A stretch of DNA of 14,048 nt from Chloromonas sp. AAM2 (GCA_004335635.1 QAXH01005983.1:1-14048), one strand, 5' to 3'. Positions 1-9,892 are shown, counted from the stretch's first letter. Numbers and translations: made by a program. Notes: a model not told the origin generated them from the sequence alone.

Positions 1-1015
1 GGCACCCGGGGCATAGCTCAGGCGCAGCACATCACCATGTCGTAGCTCCCGGCAAGCACACAGCAGCATGAATGCTCGCTGAGGGTGTGAGATGGCACAG
101 CAATTATGTGTCTCGCCTTCTGAAGGAGCATTGATCAAACTGGCTATCGTTGTGCTTTTAGAGCAATTCAACACGCTGCGTAGGCCCTTGGGGAACATGC
201 CCATGTCAGAGTCAGACCGCATGTCCCAGTTGAACCAGTTGTCTACTGTCTGGCTGCCGGGTGGGTACATGAGGCCGGTAATCAGGCCCAGCACATCGCC
301 AGGTTGCACCAGGGCGCTGTTTGGATTGAGCTGGTCAGCGCCACTGGCCCTTTCGATCCTAACACCATGCCCCTTGCCATGGCCTTCTTCATACACCACC
401 AGGTGCACCACTTCCTTAGGTGTTGGGGATTTGTAACCCGCAACCCTAAACTCATGCACACGGTCACGAATCACGCCGGACTCCCTGTACATGCTGCGGT
501 ACACTTGGTCAAACATGGCAACTGTCATGGTGGACGTGGTCCCGCCTGCACCCAAGTGGCAACCACACCTGCATGAGCACCCGATGATTGAGGTTCCCTG
601 TGCATGAGACTGCATTGTGGCAGGCGCTGGGCGGCCCAGTATGCGGTGTTTGTACTGGAGCCAGGTTTACCTTGACAGGACGGATGGGGGCATGCATGGA
701 ACCAAATTTTTGCATGAAATCCTCACAGCATCATGAGCGGCCTCGGCAACCGTATCAAAGCAGCAAACAAAAGCAGCTGGGTCCTACAGAGGCACCAAAA
801 TTTCCAAATTTCGTTGGCTTGGTGCCGCAAGGTACCCAAAGGTGCGGTCATGGCACTGCTCTGGCATCGTTGTGACGTCGCCAGGAGTCCCCGGGCACCA
901 AATGAAGGCACCCCATGGTGTTGTGTCAACGCCGGCTTCGCACAACAATGTCCCGGGGCGCCCCTCGGCGCTGTCAGGATGCCGGGTTGGCGCCACAAGG
1001 TACACCACGACGACG
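1..1015 (-). CDS. 3' part of a split gene with SET-like C-terminal region (partial)
   Basis: Two exons are visible, at about 1015-671 and 568-1; the second is open to the window edge, so the C-terminus is missing. The donor at 670 (CAAG|GTAAAC) and the acceptor at 569 (CATGCAG|G) agree in phase 2. The second exon (189 codons) contains ALVQPGDVLGLITG, then ASLINAPSEGETHNC, then FMLLCACRELRHGDVL. This order resembles a SET methyltransferase core: a G-rich first strand, an NHxxxPNC-like site, and the 'R-x-I-x-x-GEEL' strand. The canonical Asn-His pair reads INAP, so activity is doubtful and the family call is an inference. The first exon has an in-frame TAG at 784-786 with coding-like sequence on both sides. 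Exons upstream of 1015 must exist, because no ATG is in frame before a stop, but I could not place them. The product could instead be an unrelated algal protein. Confidence 0.5.
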
Positions 1016-1133
1016 CTGCCTTGGCAGTGAAATATGTATCAGGGTGCTGCATCGGACTATCTGGACGTTATCTTGAGCGCCATCAGGTGCTCTCCTTGCC
1101 AGCAGGTGTTTACAGTGCCGCCAAGGAGGGTTG

Positions 1134-1270
1134 GGCAAACTAGGCAAATTAGGCAGATTAGGCAAGAAACCAGGGAAGTCTTGAAGAGGAAGGAGAAAAC
1201 GAATGATGACATGCAGCAGTTAGTTTGGAGAAAACCCAAGATTGCTGCCTACTTTGCCTAATTTGCCTAG
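1134..1270 (+). mobile_element. MITE-like hairpin element, copy A
   Basis: The left arm (1134-1165) is four tandem 9-bp units of the form GGCAAAYTA. The right arm (1245-1270) is the same units inverted. The ~80-bp core contains GAAGTCTTGAAGAGGAAGGAG, also found in altered form in copies B, C and D. The arms could pair into a stem of about 25 bp. CCAAGGAGG lies just left of the arm, as it does for copy B, so the true element may start near 1121. It encodes no protein. It probably sits in an intron or the 5' flank of the leftmost gene. Confidence 0.65.
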
Positions 1271-1639
1271 ACATCCCAAAAAGGGAGGAGCCAGATAAGG
1301 GGGTTGGAGGGACAGACTGTCTGGTATACAGGGACGGCAGGAGCGAATCACCAACATTTAGAGGTCTGCAAGATGGGGCTTTTGAACGAGGGAGTTGGTG
1401 CAGTGCTTTTACTATTGACAAAAAGGGTGTAGCATGCATTGTGGGCAAAGCCGTCGCACACTCCTGAAGAGGTGTGCAGACCCTCAGCTTAACATAGAGT
1501 AGGAGTACGACAGAGTAGATTGCTGGCAATGGGCAGTTGCTAGCCAGGTGCAGTGCAACCTGGCTAGCAAATTACAAAGCTAAGAATGAATAGCGAAAGG
1601 CATAGCACTGGGCTATGAATGGCTGTTGCATGACATCAA
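1271..1639. other. No gene recognised
   Basis: Both strands were read. Open frames here are short, lack convincing splice sites joining them to a neighbour, and match no family I know. Upstream exons of the leftmost minus-strand gene could lie here, but I cannot place them. Confidence 0.4.
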
Positions 1640-2790
1640 GGTCATGTACAGGTCTGTAAGTCTGCTGGACCTCAGATTTGTATTTATGACACAGCGAGTA
1701 GTGGGCATAGCAGCTGCAACACCTTGGCGGCATCAGATCAGCAAACTAGAGCGCGGGCAGGATCCTGTCGTCACTGGGAAGCCAAGCTGGTTCTCGTGGC
1801 AGACCATCCCACAGGCACGTGACCGAAGAGGTCTGCAGGTCTGCGGGTCTGCAGGTCCGCTGTCACAAAACACAAACAGTGGACCGGATACCATAACCTC
1901 ACGTGAACGTGTGTCTGCTCGCCTGCATTGCTATAAATCAAGCTCGTAGTAGAAGAAACACCAAAACTTCAGCTGCAATGTCACAGGGTGGTGCACCCAT
2001 GGTGGCATCAGGCCAGCGAACTAGCACGCAAGCAGACTCGTGTCACTGGGAGGCCACAAGCTTGGCCGAAGCATGTTCTCACGACACCAGACCATCCAAC
2101 AGACACGTGACCGAAGAGGTCCTGCAGGTCTGCTGGTCTGCAGGTTCGAAACCCAAAGCCGCTAGCAGTGGACCGGACGCCACGACCACATGTGACGGTG
2201 TGCAAGTCTGCTCGCCTGCAGGTTTGAAGTTAAATAATCAGCTTGCAACGGAAGGGCACTAGAACCTCTGCTGCCACACACGGAATTAGACCAGCGACTC
2301 AGCACACTAGCAGACGTGTGCCACTGGGACGCCTGCACCTGGCTTCACGAAGAAACACATTGGAGAGCAGGTCTACCAGTCTAATGGTCTTCAGTTCCCA
2401 AAGAACACCAAACCCACATGTTGTGGTTTGCAGGATTGAGGTCATGACACAGCAGTAGTGGACGGAGGCGTCACAACCACAGATGTGAAGTGCAGGTTTG
2501 CAAGTTTGCAAGTCATCTAATGGGGACACCATAGCCTCAGCTGAACCATGCTCTGGTGGCATCAGACCACACCAGCAGATTTCTTCTGATGACATCCGGA
2601 AGCTGGTTGCAGCAAGTTCTCATGGCTCCAAACCAGCAAACCAGGATGCTAGTAGACTGGTGCCTATAGCTGGCGGGAGCATGTTGTCGTGGCACCAGAA
2701 CCAGTGATCTCTGCAGGTCCTGAGGGGCAAAAACAACTTCCATACCTTGATCTCATGAGGAGGTCTGCTGGTCTGCCTATATACCCCCAT
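1640..2790. repeat. Degenerate tandem array, period about 288 bp
   Basis: Landmarks recur at near-constant spacing. CACGTGACCGAAGAGGTC occurs at 1816 and 2104 (288 apart). CAGTGGACCGGA occurs at 1877 and 2166 (289), with a weaker AGTGGACGGA about 290 further on. GTCACTGGGA begins each unit. Each unit also carries runs of the decamer-like motif AGGTCTGC(A/T)GGTCTGC. Units before 1816 and after 2500 are strongly decayed or partly deleted. Short open frames in the array are by-products of the repetition. TATA-like and tRNA T-loop-like strings inside it are not backed by other elements. Confidence 0.7.
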
Positions 2791-3001
2791 GAAACAACTT
2801 GTGCTTGCATAAGACCAACATACACAGTCATCTGCTTGCTCTTGCCTTGCGTTGCTGGAGTTGCTGCTCTTGCTCTTTTTCTATGCTGATGTCTGATGTC
2901 AAAGGGGCTTGCAGAGGGGGAGCTGATGCGATTATCAGCGAAGCCATCATGCACTACGACTAAGTAGATTACATACCATGTGAGAGGAGTCAACAACAGT
3001 C
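2791..3001. other. Short stretch without a gene; possible 5' flank of the plus-strand gene
   Basis: I see no conserved coding signal. The stretch ends in GAGTCAACAACAGTC directly before the ATG at 3002, so it may hold the leader and promoter of the next gene. Confidence 0.35.
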
Positions 3002-3974
3002 ATGCCTGACACATTCAAGCATTGGCAATACCACAGGGAAACGTTGCAACATTTTCTGTCAGGCTACCGTGACACTTGGAGCCGCTGGGTAACACTGGGC
3101 CCTGACAGTTCCAGACATTACTTTGAGCGCCTTACTCCTGCTACTGTCAAGCGCCATCAACACCTGCATGGGCTCAAAAACGCCTGCAATGAGCCAGAAT
3201 ACCTCTCAGTCTGCAAGCTGGGTCAGGTGCTGGGTTTCACCTCACTAGCTTGTGCAACAGATGCTGTCTGCGGCTGAACATCTCTTGATAAAGACAGGCA
3301 AGCTGTAGCATCTCGACATAGGTAGAGAAACTGGCCTGAACTTGCACAGCCCCGGCTTACACCCCAGCTGAGTCCTAGTGCGAGACGGCTGCCACACTGC
3401 AAGAGACCAGTCTGCACAGACTGCATGCAACACACAGGCGGGGCAGAGGGAGGCACTAGCCAACATGTGGGGAGTACTAGAGTAAAAAGGTTTCACAACC
3501 ACCACCATCAGTCTGGTGGCACTCCTGCATTTTACATGTGCGGCCAGCTTACTGTTGGGCCATGGCCAGTGGACAAACGGCCGCCAAGGGCGGTGTATCT
3601 TAAGAACTTCTTGGTGGATTTCATTGCCACAGATGGTCATGTGACAAACAGACTTCAGGGGTGCTGCACACACCTCTTGGACCCATATTGCTAGGTTGTG
3701 AGCATTATCTATACAGGTCTCACACATGCAGTACCTGTGCACCTGTGCGACCAAGCTGCCTCACAGTGCTGCTAACCGGGCCACCAGTCACACTGAAGCT
3801 TGGCATACAGATACTGATCCCACAGTCACATCAAAGTCTGTTGGGCATGGCTCCAGAGGTCGTGACCTGTCAGTGAGCTCAGCCCCACCAGCAAAAGTTG
3901 TACAGCCAGCATCGCACGTAAGAGATGATGGCGAAACAAGAAGTATGCTGCAGCAGCAGCTTGGTCTTACATAG
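3002..3974 (+). CDS. Probable split gene of unknown function
   Basis: The first exon starts at ATG 3002 and has a coding-like composition with many Trp, His, Tyr and Arg residues (for example DTWSRWVTLGPDSS). It can end at 3226 before a GTGCTG donor. A second open stretch can start after the acceptor near 3348 and continues in phase to about 3613; it carries a Cys pair (PVCTDC) and a His-rich patch near 3495. A third can start after ATGCAG near 3729 and reaches TAG at 3972-3974; it is Ser/Thr/Lys-rich and looks disordered. Phases of this three-exon model agree (0/0), but both donors are weak, so the joins are tentative. I recognise no family. The gene is convergent with the large minus-strand gene. 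A gene remnant is also possible. Confidence 0.4.
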
Positions 3975-4034
3975 CACGAGCAGCAGATGCCGTCAGCCTG
4001 CCAGCTGCACCTACTGCATAAGCAAAATAATAGG

Positions 4035-4039
4035 TTACA
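4035..4039 (-). terminator. Candidate poly(A) signal TGTAA of the CR-type gene
   Basis: TGTAA is the usual chlorophyte polyadenylation signal. This copy reads on the minus strand about 260 nt behind the stop codon at 4299. A second copy lies at 3967-3971. The pentamer is common by chance, so only its position supports it. Confidence 0.35.
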
Positions 4040-4298
4040 CATCAGGTTGGGCCTACACCCCCACAGCATGCCCTGTGAGCATCAGCGAGTAAGCCAATGG
4101 CTGCCACTGGCAGGCAGCCAGGCTGCCACACAGCAGAAGGGTTAGGTTAATATGCATGAGGCTAATAAGCACTACTACTCGTTCATGTCAACTTGCAAGC
4201 TCCAAGCCACTGGCTGTGCAACAGTATGAACGCGACTGCTGTGGCTTTTGCAGCACAGGTTGGCAGTGCGACCTAATGTGTGGCAGGCTTCGAGGCTC

Positions 4299-7200
4299 TC
4301 AATCGCGTTTCTGCAGGCACGATTCAGTGGCAGTATACAGTGGTGGTACTTCTGCTGATGCCCACACTTGCGTGTTGTATGGCCAGCACTGCAGATACCA
4401 CTGCATAAACAAAAACATGCAGAACAGCACAGCAGCAAGGCAGTTCTCCAACAGCACCCAGCACCTCACCTTGCTGCGAGACTGCTCGTTTCCTTGGTTG
4501 CTCTGTACATGGCCATTGAGAGCAACTGCAGCCGTATTCACTGCTGATGCTGCAGCCCTCTGCGCAGCTCTTGCAGCTGCTGCGGCCACATTTACAGGTG
4601 ATCCAAGCTGCAGTTGCTGTAGCTCAAGAGCCAGTGCTGCCGCTGCTGCTGATTGCAGCTGCGAAGGGAACTGGCCTTCTGGTGCAAAGATAGGCACCTC
4701 AAACACCCACTGCTGCACTGTCCGCAGACGCGGTGGCACCACCTTCAGTGCACGTTTTCCACCTTGTGCCAGCCATGGCTGCCAGGCCCACGTGTCAAAC
4801 AGACCTGGACTGCCATGAGCTGGTTCTGGCACAGCAAAAGCAAAGCGTACGCTGCGCTGTCCAGATGGATCAATTTTGTTTACCAGCTTCAACACTGCAT
4901 CGCCAACTACCTTGTGGGACTTGGCAACTGTATACTGCAGGATGAGAATCTCACTGCTGGTCACGAGGACAGCATCCCAGGTTGGGTTGTTGGTGGTGCG
5001 TGGTCGGTAGTACACAGCGGCTTGCTTGCCAAAATCCGAGTCGGATGAGTACCACTCGAACTGATCAGCCTTAATGTGCTCTGTTGTGGCCACGCATGCT
5101 GGAGCACTTGTCACAGGCTGCGGTGTTGCTGGTAGTGAAGTTGCCTGGCGATGATGGGGCATAGGTAGTGGTGGGGATGTTGCTTCCTTATCGCTGCTCC
5201 ACGGTGCTTGTGAGTCACTGTCCCCAGCTGCTTCTGTAGTTGCTTCACCCTCATCGCTGCTCCCCAACACCTCTGATGCACTATCAGCCCCTGCTTCTGC
5301 ATCATCGCCTGCTGTGGGTTCATCATCACTGCTATGCTCTGCGTCTGAGCCCGTAGTGCCATGTGGCTGCAGCTGCCTCGCTCGCACAGTGGTGCCCGCT
5401 TGGCACACCACATGCCCATGCTGCTCAAAAAGCAGCCCCCGCAGGGAGCCACTAGCATCGCTGCCCTCTGCTGCTACTACCAGCTGAAGCAGTTGCTGCT
5501 GAGACGCGTCCAATGCCCTGGTGTACAGCAGCATAGCTACCATGGGTGATGCAGGCCAGTTGTACAGAGGCTGGAAGCTGTCATCAGCCTGCAAGCAAAA
5601 ACACCACCAGGCGGGGCGTGGACCCTATGCCATGCAAACGATGCAGGCAAGATCTACACATCAGAGAGTACACATTCACCATGCAAAAAAGGACAAACAG
5701 TGACAGCCACCTGTGGCTCCTCGTGACCAGGTAAACATGCTAAGCCAGGCCAACACGCAAGGCCTGATCACCATTTCAACCTCAATTCTTCTCTCTTCCT
5801 GCTGGCAGTGTTGCAACCTCCCCAATAGTGTTGTGCACTGCATGGAGGCTGACAAACATGCAACCGCAGCCACCCCCGCCTGCACCATGCACTTACCCAG
5901 GTGTGTATCAGGCGATGGCTGTACTCAGAGCGTGTACCCAGTAAGCTGGCATTGACCCATTCAGCTGCATCCTGTGCGCCAAGCTCAAACTGCAGCTGCT
6001 GCCAAGTCAGATCGGTCTTCACCAGTGCATGCCGCACTGAACCGCCCACCCAGGCATAGCGGTTTTCCACCCACTTGGCATCCCGCTCCTGCACGGATGA
6101 CAAAACTTGATGACCAAACTTGAATGACGTCTTATAACAGGCCTGGTGTTGTTGCAGCGCACCAGCTTTACCCAAGCCAGTGCGCGTGGGTATCATCCTG
6201 ATCATGCACATTCTCCAGAGCACTGACTGTCAGATGCAATGCCCATGTAGCCATTCAGCGCGGACTGTAGCGGCCATCTAGACTTGTACACAAGCATGTC
6301 TGAGATTGTCCTCGAAACCAACACCCAAAGTATCATTTCACATGTTGGACCTGCCGTACTACATCATGGTACATGCTCGGCTTGCACTGGACATGTCTAC
6401 TCACCTTGTTGTAGAGCAGCCTGCGCGCCTCCAGCAGCTCCCTTAATGTCCAAGGACTGACCCACAGCACAGCTCCATTGGTACTATGCACATTACAGAC
6501 ACGGTGCACCACATGCCAGGTTGTGTAAACAGGTGCAGGTTTTTCCAAGTGTTATTACCAAGGCATATGGTGTTGGCCCTCTGCCTTCAGCAACAACAAC
6601 TACCATCACACCATGTTTGGATGCAAGTGCTGCACAAAACGAGCTAGCCTGCTAACATCATGTCAAGCTGTTGGCCATGAAGTGCTGACCTGCTCTTGCT
6701 GAACTCGTCCCAATTGTCCTCATTGGGTGAGCAAAGCACCACCATTCGCCCGTTGACATCAGCTGCATGACATCGGCATGACAGACACAGGTCATAGTTA
6801 TTGCAACACACCAATGCATCTATATGCGCCTAACCCCGGAAGGCTCTACAAATCTACTTGCCCTGTAGCTGGCCGGCAACCGGATGATCAACCTGATGAC
6901 TGACTTCCATGCAAAGAGTTTGTGCTGCTGTTGGAGGAGGGAGTATGAGCTGTAATACCTGGCACTCTTACCTTGACCGTCAGGGGCTGGGCCATCCACA
7001 ATCACCCATGCGTCAGGGTCCATAAAAAGAGCATCTGCATACAAGCATAGGGTTTCAGCATGAATCACAGGTGACCGTCTAGGGACACCAATCACACATT
7101 GAGCATTGCTGTGCAACCATCCTATGCATGTGCTTTGGTGCTCAATGCTCCTGCCACTGTTGACTGCACAGCATCATGCATTCCTAACAGCATACTGCAT

Positions 7201-9721
7201 GCACACAAGCCGATGACATGAACATGCTGGTCCAGGCAGGTGCTGCAGGCTGTGAGTAGAGTACATGGCCTGCAAGATGCTGTTGGAAGCACCAGCACCA
7301 GCACCGGCACTGCAAATGACAGGCACAGCTGTTGTATTCGTTACGAAGTACTACGACCGCCCGCCCTTGCAATTTAGCCCAGATTTACCTCCCACTGGCT
7401 CGCTGGAATACTTGACAGCAATGTTGGGGCCTGTGAAGTCCAGCATGAAGGTCACAGGTGCACCTGACCTCCGGCCCGTCCATATCACACGCTGACGCTG
7501 GTGGGCCAGGTGTCGCAGGAGCAGCAGGGCAAATGCACTCTTGCCTGTGCCTGAAACTCCCGTCACCACAGCGGTGGCCTCGGGCGGCAGCGCTGTAATG
7601 CGCTGCAACAGGGGCTTGTACAGGTTGCGCAGGTAAAGGCTGCCTTTCAGAACCTTGGGCAACAGTGTCCACTTGCGGGATGGCATCTGCAGCAACTTGC
7701 CCCGCCTTTTGATTTTGGAAGCAAGCAAAGCCTGGCCAAAGGCACAGAGCTCTGCATGCAGCAGACATTCACACCAGTTGACACAACAGCTTGGAGGGTG
7801 CAGGGGGTGGGGTCCCTACTGCCACTGCAGAGCAGGTCTGAAGGCTGCCACCGGTGTTCATGCATTACCAATCCCAGAATGTGGTAGCTGCAGCTGATGC
7901 TGTTAGTGCACTACCACTCAAAAGTTCAGGCTTTGTTACCTTGCTGCTCCGCATCCGTAAGTGCTTGCCAGGGCTCCTTGACACCTGCACATATGCACCT
8001 GACTGTTGTTGCAGTAACAGTGCATAAGCCACTGAAACAGGGATGCTGAAAAGGCAATATTATGCTACATGCGTCCATACATGGCTTGCAACGCCACTGC
8101 AACATGGGGCATAGCACAACTCGAGAACTGCGCCGGTGAGTGCAGATACCCGTGCCAGCATGTAGGAACAGGCAAACACAGTAGTATGCGCTTCGGTACT
8201 GCGTGTTGAGGACAGTGTTGCTATATGCCACACATGCAGCAGCAGCAACACCTTTACCTAAAGTGTGACCACAAAGGTTTCTGTGTCTGCCAGGGGCACC
8301 GTGCGCACAGAACAGAGTTGCACAGACTGGGTGTGATAGCACATGTGCATGATCACCTGCTTAAGCTCAGCTAGTGCACACCAAAATATGAAAAACCCTA
8401 CCCCAGAGGCAGGCGCTCACCTTGTCCTGAGGCTCCTGCAGCAACAAGGCAAGAAAATATGTGGAGGCTTGGCTGGGCGAGCACAGGGTGAGCACAGCCT
8501 TTAACTGACCTTGCGCCTGTTGTATCAGAAGCACTTCCTTTTGCAGCAGCATGATGATGTGCATACACACCTGTCAGCTGCGCCTCCAGGGTCTGGCGCC
8601 TGGCGTCCAACTCCTTCTTCTCCTCCTTGAGCTGCTTGACCCGATCTTCGCGGATCTGCTTGATTTCTCCTGACTCAGCCTTCTCCAGTGCTGTGTAAGC
8701 TGCATCCAGCTTGGTAGCCACCTGTGCTGCCTCTGTATCCAGCTTATCCAGGCGCTGTAACACTGCTTGTCTGGCAGCATCATGACCACCTGAAGCACGC
8801 AGGCAGCATCCTTGCTGATACACTGCACATCTGTTCCAAATCATTATTCCACACACTAACACAAGGGCTGGCCAGCAGCATTCATGACATGCAAACGAGC
8901 ACAAGAAGGTTAGGTTAGGCGTCTTGACTGATTCTTTACCTGCTTGTGAGCCAGCAGCGGTGGCAGCCCCAGGCAGCGGAAGCCTAAGCACACCTCCTCG
9001 GCAAAGACCAGGTGGCCTGGGGCCACACATGTGCCTACATGCAATAGGCAGAAGTACAGGTCAAAGGCAGACAAACACACGCTGCTGTGCCTTATAATCC
9101 CTCACAGCTGCTCTGCAAGCTGCACCTAAGGCCCTGCAGTGCAGCACATCAACTTACCGTCTCCGCAAGCTTGCTTTGACACTGTCTGGCTGCATCAATT
9201 GACAGGTGCGGGCCTGCCCCAGCACCCTGCAAAGTACCATGTACATGAACAGTGCATGGGACACCAGCCACAGAGAAGAGAGCAATGCATGAATCTCACT
9301 GGCACCGATCTGCTGAGTGCTGCCTCTCACCCCACACCAGGCATCGTACCTGTTTGTGCCTGTTCCAATGCACTGCATGCTGGCATGCTCCCCGTCAATC
9401 TAAGCAGTGGAGCAGTGCCTGCAAACTGTGAGCAACACAGGGCATAACCATACCTGACCTGTCTGCTGCTTGCATCACTCTTGTGCATGCATGCCATGGC
9501 TAGATGCACAGCCAGGAGTTCAAGCACTCCGGCAGTCTGCAGGAATGCTCGGAACGTGCAGTCGCACATATGGCCAACTCACCAATACTGCTGGTCGTTG
9601 GGCCCTGATCGTGCTTGCACTCCTCGTCTGCTGTTGAGCCCTCGTTGATTTGGTTTGAGTAGATGGTCAGCCCTCGGATCGGGATTGTCCGATCAAGGGC
9701 CCCAGCAACAGCACGGGGCAT
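4299..9721 (-). CDS. Crinkler/RHS-type (CR) effector-like protein: coiled coil, P-loop NTPase, REase-like nuclease
   Basis: This is the main gene of the window. Exons from the 5' end are about 9721-9583, an uncertain exon ending at 9158, one ending at 8940, then 8814-8571, 8435-8421, 7984-7940, 7751-7389, 7034-6972, 6762-6690, 6483-6405, 6088-5897, 5588-4470 and 4400-4299. From 8814 on, every junction is GT-AG and phases run 1,1,1,1,1,2,0,0,0 without a break to the TGA, giving 764 residues. The start at 9721 is the first ATG after an in-frame stop. CR proteins join an NTPase to a nuclease-fold domain; oomycete Crinklers are effectors acting in host nuclei, and trypanosome RHS proteins are relatives. 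In algae their role is unknown. I see no LxLFLAK motif or clear ubiquitin-like header, and no signal peptide. The N-terminal 90-120 residues are the least certain part. Confidence 0.75.
4401..4469 (-). other. In-frame 69-nt intron (or retained hydrophobic segment)
   Basis: The donor AGCAAG|GTGAGG and acceptor TTTGTTTATGCAG|T are both strong. The intron is an exact multiple of three with no stop codon. If retained, it adds 23 residues that include LLENCLAAVLFCMFLFMQ, a strongly hydrophobic run near the C-terminus. Splicing is the simpler reading. Confidence 0.6.
4470..5588 (-). other. Exon 12 of the CR-type gene: end of NTPase module, acidic linker, REase-like nuclease
   Basis: This 373-codon exon opens with ASPMVAMLL and LRGLLFEQHGHVV, the 'RGxxFExxxH' hallmark that closes the Crinkler/RHS NTPase region. 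A linker rich in Asp, Glu and Ser follows (roughly residues 85-150 of the exon). Then come YYRPRTTNNPTWDAVLV (Asp at 4974-4976) and QYTVAKSHKV (4908-4937), equivalent to the family's 'NfPsiDs' and 'lfQmTvskxHpi' strands of the restriction-endonuclease-like fold. VQQWVFEVP near the end matches the 'QYVLxIP' ending. The Q-x-T in place of E-x-K is common in the family as I recall it, so catalysis cannot be judged by eye. An Ala/Gln-rich tail follows. Confidence 0.72.
5897..7751 (-). other. Exons 7-11 of the CR-type gene: STAND/AAA-like P-loop NTPase domain
   Basis: The Walker A motif GVSGTGKS is at 7537-7560, behind SLYLRNLYKPLLQ, the 'YxR-xxY' lead-in seen in Crinkler/RHS proteins. WVIVDG in the exon 7034-6972 fits the Walker B strand. 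VVLCSPNEDNWDEF (6762-6690) fits the following 'SP...w.eF' block. VLWVSPWTLREL (6483-6405) fits the 'MPxW..xEL' block. WVGGSVRHAL (6088-5897) fits the 'GGxxR' block that likely supplies the arginine finger. The order and spacing of all five blocks match what I know of the family, across four introns of 206-354 nt. Matches are from memory, with no database comparison. Confidence 0.75.
8571..8814 (-). other. Exon 4 of the CR-type gene: coiled coil
   Basis: About 81 residues, mostly a charged amphipathic helix with leucines at heptad-like spacing (for example LDKLDTEAAQVATKLDAAY), then a Lys/Glu-rich segment. The acceptor TATCAG|C keeps phase 0 from the previous exon (donor AAGCAG|GTAAAG at 8939). 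The donor ACAG|GTGTGT leaves phase 1. A coiled coil ahead of the NTPase suggests oligomerisation or partner binding; this is inferred. Confidence 0.65.
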
Positions 9722-9892
9722 GTGCAGCGAAGAAGCAGCTGCACCTCAGAAGCTCCGAGGCTCTCGGTGTTGCAGTGTCAACCAGTGGAACGTGGATCAC
9801 CAAGCAGTTGGTGGTTGAAGTCCGATGGCACAAGATTCTACTGCACAGTTGGTGTCTCCTACAAGGTGTTGCGAGTACCAAGGAGGACACAC

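Noticed and set aside
1034..1261. Open frames with repeating RQIRQIRQ or LICLICL peptides
   Set aside because: These are translations of the 9-bp tandem arms of the hairpin element, not a protein.
2143..2153. GGTTCGAAACC, like a tRNA T-arm
   Set aside because: No matching D-arm, anticodon arm or acceptor stem upstream; it lies inside the 288-bp array and varies between units.
3245..3754. 169-codon minus frame
   Set aside because: It is Cys/His-rich without a domain or splice partner, and antisense to the more coding-like plus frames.
4156..4818. 220-codon plus-strand open frame
   Set aside because: It runs antisense to the nuclease exon; its Ala/Cys/Ser-rich content reflects the GCA/GCT repeats of the opposite strand.
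7385..7768. 127-codon minus frame overlapping the P-loop exon
   Set aside because: It is a shadow: the other frame carries the Walker A motif and flanking family blocks and fits the splice phases.
7926..8342. Long minus-strand open frame ahead of exon 6 of the CR gene
   Set aside because: Exon 6 has a good acceptor at 7985 (GTGCAG) in the right phase; the upstream part is Cys-rich with no domain and reads best as intron.
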